Shown here in pieces: positions 1 to 4,269 of a stretch of 5,407 bases of DNA. Under the pieces are notes generated by a model that saw nothing but the letters and a program-made list of their open reading frames with translations, ran no database searches and was not told the DNA's origin. How positions within the stretch are numbered: position 1 is the first letter of the stretch; each line of letters begins with the position of its first letter. The stretch is from JAKEGK01 sp036507695 (GTDB taxonomy: Bacteria > Pseudomonadota > Gammaproteobacteria > SZUA-152): the NCBI GenBank assembly GCA_036507695.1, contig DATCIR010000323.1, forward strand, positions 1-5,407. Direction: 5' to 3'. The translations under genes were made by a program, and so were the position numbers.

Positions 1-56
1 CTTTATCGGTGGGCAATGCCCACCCTACAATTCTACGGTCCAGCGCAACGCCCACC
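1..56 (+). repeat. 56-bp direct repeat, copy 1
   Basis: This is identical over 56 bases to 187-242. It contains a REP palindrome (8-28) and a second, decayed GCCCACC arm (41-56, CAGCGCAACGCCCACC). It starts at the first base of the window, so the match may extend further left. The copy-to-copy distance is 186 bp. Confidence 0.95.
8..28 (-). repeat. REP-like palindrome with GTAG head
   Basis: GGTGGGCAATGCCCACC (8-24) is an 8-bp inverted repeat around one base. On the minus strand it is preceded directly by GTAG (25-28). A GTRG tetranucleotide next to a palindrome is the known form of REP elements moved by RAYT (TnpA-REP) transposases. No RAYT gene is in the window. Confidence 0.75.
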
Positions 57-71
57 GTTAGATTCTTCAAT
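57..71. repeat. Linker module, diverged copy
   Basis: GTTAG, 5 bases, TCAAT lies at the same distance from CCCACC and AATCGATG as the better paired modules at 167-181 and 243-257. Its arms no longer pair fully. Confidence 0.4.
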
Positions 72-84
72 CGATGTTTCAATA

Positions 85-122
85 GTGGGCGTTGCACCCA
101 AAGGGGCATAAACCCACCCTAT
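85..122 (-). repeat. REP-like variant with enlarged palindrome
   Basis: GTGGG (85-89) and CCCAC (113-117) are the outer arms. Between them lies an inner hairpin: TGC, bulged A, CCC (93-99), loop AAA, GGGGCA (103-108). The head on the minus strand is ATAG instead of GTAG. It resembles the inverted variant at 1138-1193 in sharing TGCACCCAAAGGG and ATAAACCCACCCTA. Confidence 0.6.
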
Positions 123-145
123 AATTCAACTATGACCTTTATTTC

Positions 146-166
146 GTAGGGTGGGCACCGCCCACC
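146..166 (+). repeat. REP-like palindrome with GTAG head, opposite orientation
   Basis: GTAG (146-149) is followed by GGTGGGCACCGCCCACC (150-166), a 7-bp stem with a 3-base loop. It is on the plus strand, opposite to the copies at 8-28 and 194-214. With the latter it forms a closely spaced inverted pair about 27 bp apart, the layout of REPIN or BIME doublets. Confidence 0.7.
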
Positions 167-181
167 ATTAGTTACGCTAAT
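167..181. repeat. Linker module with small inverted repeat
   Basis: ATTAG (167-171) and CTAAT (177-181) are exact inverted 5-mers around TTACG. The module joins the REP at 146-166 to the REP at 194-214. See 243-257 for a copy with a paired change. Confidence 0.5.
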
Positions 182-186
182 CGATG

Positions 187-242
187 CTTTATCGGTGGGC
201 AATGCCCACCCTACAATTCTACGGTCCAGCGCAACGCCCACC
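187..242 (+). repeat. 56-bp direct repeat, copy 2
   Basis: This is an exact copy of 1-56. It is preceded by AATCGATG (179-186) and followed by ATTAATCGCGTTAATCAATG. The flank after copy 1 is only partly similar, so the exact identity stops sharply at the CCCACC end while the linker has diverged. Confidence 0.95.
194..214 (-). repeat. REP-like palindrome with GTAG head
   Basis: This has the same sequence and orientation as the copy at 8-28, inside the second 56-bp direct repeat. The palindrome is 194-210 and the GTAG head on the minus strand is 211-214. Confidence 0.75.
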
Positions 243-257
243 ATTAATCGCGTTAAT
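243..257. repeat. Linker module with small inverted repeat
   Basis: ATTAA (243-247) and TTAAT (253-257) are inverted 5-mers around TCGCG. Compared with 167-181 the innermost pair changes from G-C to A-T on both sides, so pairing is kept. Confidence 0.5.
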
Positions 258-272
258 CAATGCTTTCTTATA

Positions 273-294
273 AATTCTTTGCGTCTCTGCGTTG
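273..294. repeat. Possible fragment of a GCGTCTCTGCGT-type dispersed repeat
   Basis: ATTCTTTGCGTCTCTGCGTT has a short internal periodicity (TTTGCGTC, TCTGCGTT). Similar strings recur between genes in many environmental bacteria, from general recollection. There is only one copy here, so membership of a family cannot be shown from this window. Confidence 0.25.
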
Positions 295-320
295 AAAGTC
301 TTTATGTTTATTGATAGGCG

Positions 321-1100
321 CTACTTAAACCACGAGGGCTTGCGCTTTTCCAGAAACGCCAGCAGCCCTTCCTGTCCTTCTTCGGAGATGCGGATTTGTG
401 CGATCAGCTCCGCCGTGTATTCCGACACATCCTCGGCGATGCCGGCGAGTTTATGCAATAGACGTTTGCATTCGTGTTGCGCGGACGGCCCGGCGCTGAG
501 CAGCAAATCCAGTTCATGCACCAGCGCTTCATCCAGGCTTTCAGGTTCGACCAACTTGTGCAGCAATCCCATCTGCAACGCGTGCTCAGCGTTAAAACTA
601 TCCGCTGTTAAAAACAAACGCCGGGCATTGCGATGACCGATGGCGCTCACCACATACGGCGATACCACGGCGGGCACAATGCCTAATTTGACTTCGGTGA
701 ATGCGAAATCCGCGTTTTTACTGGCAAGCGCAATATCACAACACGCGATAATACCGAGCGCTCCGCCGTAAGCCGAGCCGTTCACCAGGGCGATAGTTGG
801 CTTCGGCAGCGTATAAAGCTTATGGAGCATTTGCGCCATTTTCATCGCGTCCATGCTGTTAGTGGCATGATCGTACTTGATCATGGACCGCATCCAGTTG
901 ATATCAGCGCCGGCGGAAAAAGTTTTGCCCGCGCCGGTGATGACAATCACCCGGACGGTGTCATCATCCGCTGCAAAGGTTAACTGAATCGACAGCGTTT
1001 CAATAAGGTCAGGATCAAACGCGTTATGCACATCCGGGCGGTTAAGCTTGATGATGCAAACGCCGCGTTCATCGATGGATACAAGAAGTTTTTCTGCCAT
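321..1100 (-). CDS. liuC: Methylglutaconyl-CoA hydratase (crotonase family)
   Basis: This 259-residue enoyl-CoA hydratase/isomerase protein is expected to hydrate 3-methylglutaconyl-CoA to HMG-CoA. The two oxyanion-hole segments are FSAGADINWM (61-70) and NGSAYGGALG (107-116). Of the two catalytic glutamates of rat crotonase, the second is present (Glu136 in TEVKLGIVP). The first position holds Gly116, within GGALGIIACCDIA. From memory, LiuC proteins of Pseudomonas type share this replacement, so it argues for LiuC rather than for a dead enzyme. The assignment rests mainly on the neighbours; crotonase substrates are hard to read from sequence. The start ATG (1098-1100) has AAGAAGG seven bases upstream. 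Unlike the three tightly packed genes before it, liuC is separated from liuB by 342 bp of repeats and has another repeat island after its stop. No clear promoter or terminator of its own is visible. Confidence 0.9.
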   Translation of the reverse strand: MAEKLLVSIDERGVCIIKLNRPDVHNAFDPDLIETLSIQLTFAADDDTVRVIVITGAGKTFSAGADINWMRSMIKYDHATNSMDAMKMAQMLHKLYTLPKPTIALVNGSAYGGALGIIACCDIALASKNADFAFTEVKLGIVPAVVSPYVVSAIGHRNARRLFLTADSFNAEHALQMGLLHKLVEPESLDEALVHELDLLLSAGPSAQHECKRLLHKLAGIAEDVSEYTAELIAQIRISEEGQEGLLAFLEKRKPSWFK

Positions 1101-1107
1101 GGTGGTG

Positions 1108-1114
1108 CCTTCTT
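1108..1114 (-). promoter_or_regulatory. liuC ribosome binding site
   Basis: AAGAAGG on the minus strand ends seven bases before the ATG at 1098-1100. It decides the liuC start and lies in non-repeat DNA, just outside the REP-derived block at 1138-1193, so the repeats have not displaced the translation signal. Confidence 0.6.
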
Positions 1115-1137
1115 ATCTTAATAACATTAGTCAGTTT

Positions 1138-1193
1138 GTAGGGTGGGTTTATAACCTAAAGGTCACAAGTTCCCTTTGGGTGCACTGCCCACC
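1138..1193 (+). repeat. REP-like variant with 19 extra internal bases
   Basis: GTAGGGTGGG (1138-1147) and GCCCACC (1187-1193) form the ends. Read on the minus strand it parallels 85-122 in inverted orientation but carries about 19 extra bases between CCCAAAGGG and ATAAACCCACCC. The extra part includes AACTTGTGACCTTTA (1157-1171), nearly the same as AACTATGACCTTTA at 128-141, which lies outside the hairpin in the other island. The element looks like a rearranged mosaic. Confidence 0.6.
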
Positions 1194-1222
1194 GGAGTGA
1201 TTGCATGAAGCGCCGTGTTTTT

Positions 1223-1243
1223 GGTGGGCTATGCCCACCCTAC
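1223..1243 (-). repeat. REP-like palindrome with GTAG head
   Basis: GGTGGGCTATGCCCACC (1223-1239) is an inverted repeat with a GTAG head on the minus strand (1240-1243). It directly adjoins the 136-bp element at 1245 and is inverted relative to the variant at 1138-1193. Confidence 0.75.
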
Positions 1244-1265
1244 AACTGTGAAAGTATTCGCATTA

Positions 1266-1293
1266 AAGCCCTCTCCCTTGAGGGAGAGGGCTT
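1266..1293. repeat. Perfect 13-bp hairpin, GGGAGAGGG type
   Basis: AAGCCCTCTCCCT (1266-1278) pairs with AGGGAGAGGGCTT (1281-1293) around two bases. In the liuC direction it is followed by TAATGCG rather than a T-run, so it is not a good intrinsic terminator. Confidence 0.85.
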
Positions 1294-1336
1294 GAGTGAG
1301 GGTGTAAACGTTAGAATTCATTACCCCTCACCCCGG

Positions 1337-1362
1337 CCCTCTCCCCAAAACAGGGGAGAGGG
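1337..1362. repeat. Perfect 10-bp hairpin, GGGAGAGGG type
   Basis: CCCTCTCCCC (1337-1346) pairs with GGGGAGAGGG (1353-1362) around the loop AAAACA. With its CCCTCAC arm it is the inverted counterpart of the hairpin at 1266-1293. Stem edges and loop differ, so the halves are diverged copies rather than a fresh duplication. Confidence 0.85.
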
Positions 1363-1385
1363 AGCTAATACTTTCACAGTCTCAG

Positions 1386-1398
1386 TGCCCACCCTACA
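1386..1398 (-). repeat. Half REP (right arm and GTAG head only)
   Basis: TGCCCACCCTACA matches the right half of the REP at 1223-1243 (1232-1244), but the left GGTGGGC arm is missing. The sequence before it is the end of the 136-bp element plus CTCAG. Confidence 0.65.
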
Positions 1399-1450
1399 CA
1401 ATCAATTGTCTTAACTACATTCTACACAATCAAGTGTCTTAACTACATTC
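1395..1450. repeat. 28-bp tandem duplication over the liuB stop codon
   Basis: The copies are 1395-1422 and 1423-1450, differing at one base (T1406 against G1434). The right copy contains the final liuB codons and stop (ATG TAG on the minus strand, 1443-1448). The left copy repeats that stop region downstream. The left copy's first bases, TACA, are also the end of the half REP, so the duplication and the REP head share a boundary. Confidence 0.9.
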
Positions 1451-3050
1451 TAAAAATTCCAAACTCCGTTTTTTCCAGCGGCGCGTTGGCGGCGGCGCGC
1501 AATCCCGCGCCGAGCACCCGCCGTGTATCGCGCGGATCGATGATGCCATCGTCCCACAGCCGGGCGGAGGAATAATACGGATGCGATTGGGTATTAAATT
1601 GCTGCATGATGGTGTTTTCAAAGTCCGCCTTGCCGGCGGCGTTCCATTGCTGGCCGCGCGCTTTCATGCCTTCCTCGCGGATGGAACTCAACACATAGGT
1701 CGCCATTTCCCCGCCCATCACCGAGATGCGCGCGTTGGGCCACATCCATAATTGCCGGGGCGCGTAGGCCCGGCCGCACATGGCGTAATTACCCGCGCCG
1801 AACGAGCCGCCGATGATAACCGTGAACTTGGGAACATTGGAACAGGAAACCGCCGACACCATTTTCGCGCCGTGCTTGGCAATGCCGCCTTGCTCAAACT
1901 GGGTGCCCACCATGAAGCCAGTGATATTCTGCAGGAATAATAACGGCACGCCACGCTTGTTGCACAGTTGAATGAAGTGCGTGCCTTTTAATGCCGATTC
2001 CGAAAACAGCACGCCGTTGTTCGCGAGGATGCCCACCGGGTAGCCCATGATGTGCGCAAAGCCACACACCAGGTTGCGGCCGAACAGCGCCTTGAATTCG
2101 TGAAACTCCGAGCCATCCACCAGGCGTGTAATGATCTCCCGGCTGTCGAATTGCTCCTTGGGGTTTTGCGGGATAATGCCATACAGTTCGTCGGCGCTGT
2201 ATAAAGGTTCCGTAACGGAACGTTGCGGAATGGACGCCGCGCCGCGGTAATTCAAATTGGCTACGATGTCGCGGGTGATTTGCAGCGCGTGCTCATCGTT
2301 ATCGGCCAGATGATCGCTGACCCCGGAAGTGCGGCAGTGCATATCGCCGCCGCCCAGTTGTTCGATGTCCGCGGTTTCGCCGGTCGCGGCTTTCACCAGT
2401 TCCGGGCCGCCCAAATAAATCGTGCCCTGGTTTTTCACAATCACCGTTTCATCACTCATGGACGGCACGTAAGCGCCGCCCGCGACGCATGAGCCCATCA
2501 CCACCGCGATTTGCGGAATGCCCTTGGCGGACATGCGTGACTGGTTGTAATAAATTCGGCCGAAATGATCGCGGTCGGCAAACACTTCATCCTGCAGGGG
2601 CAGGAATGCACCGCCGGAATCCACCAGGTAAATGCAGGGCAGGTGATTCTGGTCCGCGATTTCCTGGGCGCGTAAATGTTTTTTAGCGGTGATGGGATAA
2701 TAAGTGCCGCCTTTGACAGTGGCGTCGTTGGCGACAATCACCACGTCCTGGCCGTGCACGGTGCCGATGCCGGTAATGATGCCGGCGCAGGGTACTTCGT
2801 TGTCATAAAGCCCGTTCGCCGCTAGGGCGGAAAATTCCAGAAACTGGCTGCCGTTATCAATCAGTTTTTTTATGCGCTCACGGACCAGTAATTTTCCGCG
2901 TTGCGCGTGTTTGTTGCGGGCTTTCTCCGGCCCACCTTCGCTGATTTTTTTAATATTCAGCTTCAGATCCTCGGTCAAGGCCCGGTGATATTTCGCATTG
3001 GCCTGGAATGCCTCGGAGTTTACACTCAATTGGGTTTTGATGACGGGCAT
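1443..3050 (-). CDS. liuB: 3-methylcrotonyl-CoA carboxylase, carboxyltransferase (beta) subunit
   Basis: This is the carboxyltransferase subunit, moving carboxyl from carboxybiotin on the alpha subunit to 3-methylcrotonyl-CoA to give 3-methylglutaconyl-CoA. Its 535 residues match the usual bacterial length. The N-terminal crotonase-fold half carries VDSGGAFLPLQDEVF (143-157) and GSCVAGGAY (186-194). The C-terminal half carries LFLQNITGFMVG (371-382) and GGSFGAGNYAMCGRAY (414-429), followed by WMWPNARISVMGGE. SGGAFLPLQ and the GNYAMCGRAY stretch are characteristic of MCC rather than propionyl- or acetyl-CoA carboxylase subunits. The start ATG (3048-3050) follows the thiolase stop by 10 bp, and its AGG Shine-Dalgarno core (3057-3059) almost touches that stop, suggesting translational coupling. 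The alpha subunit (liuD/mccA) is not in the window. The last codons and stop lie inside a 28-bp tandem duplication (1395-1450). Confidence 0.96.
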   Translation of the reverse strand: MPVIKTQLSVNSEAFQANAKYHRALTEDLKLNIKKISEGGPEKARNKHAQRGKLLVRERIKKLIDNGSQFLEFSALAANGLYDNEVPCAGIITGIGTVHGQDVVIVANDATVKGGTYYPITAKKHLRAQEIADQNHLPCIYLVDSGGAFLPLQDEVFADRDHFGRIYYNQSRMSAKGIPQIAVVMGSCVAGGAYVPSMSDETVIVKNQGTIYLGGPELVKAATGETADIEQLGGGDMHCRTSGVSDHLADNDEHALQITRDIVANLNYRGAASIPQRSVTEPLYSADELYGIIPQNPKEQFDSREIITRLVDGSEFHEFKALFGRNLVCGFAHIMGYPVGILANNGVLFSESALKGTHFIQLCNKRGVPLLFLQNITGFMVGTQFEQGGIAKHGAKMVSAVSCSNVPKFTVIIGGSFGAGNYAMCGRAYAPRQLWMWPNARISVMGGEMATYVLSSIREEGMKARGQQWNAAGKADFENTIMQQFNTQSHPYYSSARLWDDGIIDPRDTRRVLGAGLRAAANAPLEKTEFGIFRM

Positions 3051-3056
3051 GGATTA

Positions 3057-3061
3057 CCTGC
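3057..3061 (-). promoter_or_regulatory. liuB ribosome binding site touching the thiolase stop
   Basis: On the minus strand the thiolase stop TAG (3061-3063) shares its G with GCAGG, a modest Shine-Dalgarno core six bases before the liuB ATG. Terminating thiolase ribosomes would cover this site, which fits coupled translation of the two genes. Confidence 0.5.
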
Positions 3062-4257
3062 TAACTGATCTCAATGGCGATGGCCGTGGCTTCACCGCCG
3101 CCGATACACAAGGCGGCGATGCCGCGTTTTAAGCCGCGATGCCGTAACGCATGCAATAACGTGACCACCAGCCGCGCACCGGTCGCGCCGATGGGATGGC
3201 CCAGCGCGCAGGCGCCGCCATTGACGTTAACTTTATTGTGATCCAGCTTCAGGTCGCGCATGGCGGCCATGGTCACCACGGCAAACGCCTCATTGATTTC
3301 ATACAAGTCAATATCACTATCACGCCAGCCGGTTTTTTCCTTTAAGCGCCTGATCGCGCCGATGGGCGCGGTGGTGAATTCTTCCGGCGCCTGGGCGTAA
3401 CTGGCATGCGCGATAATTTTAGCCAGGGGCTGTATGTTGTTGCGTTGCGCGTCAGCCGCGCGCATCAACAGCACCGCGGCGGCGCCATCGGAAATCGAAG
3501 AAGAGTTAGCGGCTGTGACTGTGCCGCCGTCCTTGCGGAATGCCGGTTTCAATTGCGGCACTTTATTAATATTGGATTTTCCCGGCTGTTCATCTTCAGT
3601 GACCAGCTGTTGCTCGCCCTTGACAGTGACAGGCACGGGCACGATTTCTTCCACGAAGTGCCGTCCCGCGATGGCGTTACGCGCGCGCAGAACCGACTCA
3701 ATGGCAAACGCGTCCTGTTCCTCGCGGCTAAAAGCGTACTTATCCACGCAGCGCTCGGCGAAGTGGCCCATTAATAACTGGTCGCTGGCGTTTTCCAGCC
3801 CGTCAAAAAACATATGGTCGATCACTTCATGATGGCCCAGCCGCAAACCATTGCGCACTTTGGGCAGCAGATACGGCGCGTTGCTCATGGATTCCATGCC
3901 GCCCGCGATCACGCGGCTGGCGCTGCCCGCGGTTATCAAATCATGACCGAGCATGATGGCCTTCATGGCCGAACCGCATACCTTATTAATAGTAGTGCAG
4001 CCTGTGGATTGGGGCACCCCCGCCAGCAGGGCGGCTTGCCGCGCCGGGGCTTGTCCCACGCCGGCGGGCAATACACAACCCATGAAGACTTCATCGATCG
4101 ACGCCGGATCCACGTGGCTGTCATCCACCACGGCCTTGATCACGTGACTACCCAGTTGTGGCGCGGTCACCGTGGACAGGCTTCCCAGCAGGGAGCCCAT
4201 CGGCGTGCGGCGCGCCGCGACAATAACAATGTCATTCTTGTCGTTGTTACCGGACAT
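3061..4257 (-). CDS. Acetyl-CoA C-acetyltransferase (acetoacetyl-CoA thiolase)
   Basis: This 398-residue cytosolic thiolase has the usual full length. It interconverts acetoacetyl-CoA plus CoA with two acetyl-CoA. The acyl-accepting Cys94 lies in NKVCGSAMKA. NEAF is at 322-325, His354 is in ALGHPIGATG, and the acid/base Cys384 is in CIGGGEA; GMESMS (120-125) is also typical. All catalytic residues are present, so it should be active. The ATG at 4255-4257 is supported by AGGAA at 4264-4268, six bases upstream. In this setting it probably consumes the acetoacetyl-CoA formed from acetoacetate at the end of leucine degradation. It sits tightly between liuA and liuB (gaps of 12 and 10 bp), which indicates one transcript. 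Sequence alone does not exclude a broader beta-ketothiolase (atoB or phaA type), so no symbol is given. Confidence 0.93.
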   Translation of the reverse strand: MSGNNDKNDIVIVAARRTPMGSLLGSLSTVTAPQLGSHVIKAVVDDSHVDPASIDEVFMGCVLPAGVGQAPARQAALLAGVPQSTGCTTINKVCGSAMKAIMLGHDLITAGSASRVIAGGMESMSNAPYLLPKVRNGLRLGHHEVIDHMFFDGLENASDQLLMGHFAERCVDKYAFSREEQDAFAIESVLRARNAIAGRHFVEEIVPVPVTVKGEQQLVTEDEQPGKSNINKVPQLKPAFRKDGGTVTAANSSSISDGAAAVLLMRAADAQRNNIQPLAKIIAHASYAQAPEEFTTAPIGAIRRLKEKTGWRDSDIDLYEINEAFAVVTMAAMRDLKLDHNKVNVNGGACALGHPIGATGARLVVTLLHALRHRGLKRGIAALCIGGGEATAIAIEIS

Positions 4258-4269
4258 GGTGTGTTCCTG

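Larger units (their letters stand above)
1..320. other. Repeat island downstream of liuC, no gene
   Basis: No credible coding region is present. From 1 to 266 the DNA is a mosaic of GTGGGC/GCCCAC palindromes and linkers. A 56-bp block occurs twice, and linker modules of the form CCCACCRTTA, 8 bases, AATCRATGYTTY occur three times (51-80, 161-190, 237-266). The stretch 267-320 is AT-richer and leads into the liuC stop. No hairpin is followed by a T-run in the liuC direction, so I see no standard intrinsic terminator. The island runs off the left edge. Confidence 0.85.
1245..1380. mobile_element. 136-bp MITE/REPIN-like element with nested symmetry
   Basis: Exact 14-bp terminal inverted repeats (ACTGTGAAAGTATT at 1245-1258; AATACTTTCACAGT at 1367-1380) bound two GGGAGAGGG hairpins (1266-1293 and 1337-1362). 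Inside these are inverted GTGAGGG (1296-1302) and CCCTCAC (1325-1331), around a short centre containing AACGTT and GAATTC. The layout is symmetric: terminal repeat, hairpin, arm, centre, arm, hairpin, terminal repeat. CCCTCTCCC/GGGAGAGGG with TGAGGG is a widespread intergenic repeat type in proteobacteria. The element encodes nothing. TGCCCACCCTACA abuts its left end (1232-1244) and recurs five bases past its right end (1386-1398). Non-autonomous mobility is inferred from structure only. Confidence 0.65.
1101..1442. other. Repeat island between liuB and liuC, no gene
   Basis: These 342 bp contain, from left to right, the liuC leader (1101-1137), a variant REP (1138-1193), a REP palindrome (1223-1243), a 136-bp element with terminal inverted repeats (1245-1380), half a REP (1386-1398) and most of a 28-bp tandem duplication. 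A liuB transcript reading into liuC would be highly structured here. No hairpin has a clear T-run in the direction of transcription. Confidence 0.85.

Noticed and set aside
1..266. CRISPR array
   Set aside because: There are only two exact copies at 186-bp spacing. The repeats contain strong palindromes and the intervening DNA is itself repeat-derived, with no unique spacers or cas genes.
292..636. Plus-strand 114-codon reading frame overlapping liuC
   Set aside because: It lies mostly antisense to the well-supported liuC, has a Ser/Cys-rich composition without recognisable domain, and starts in the liuC downstream region.
1115..1160. Sigma-70 promoter for liuC
   Set aside because: TTATAA and TAAGAT resemble -10 boxes on the minus strand, but none has a fitting -35 box at 16-18 bp, and TAAGAT would place the transcript start inside the ribosome binding site.
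1266..1362. Intrinsic terminator after liuB
   Set aside because: The hairpins are strong, but neither is followed by a T-run on the minus strand, and they form part of a symmetric repeat element.
1205..1414. Plus-strand 69-codon reading frame
   Set aside because: It is translated repeat DNA. Its peptide with YPSPRPSPQNRGEG comes from the CCCTCACCCC/GGGAGAGGG repeat, a common source of false gene calls. It has no ribosome binding site.
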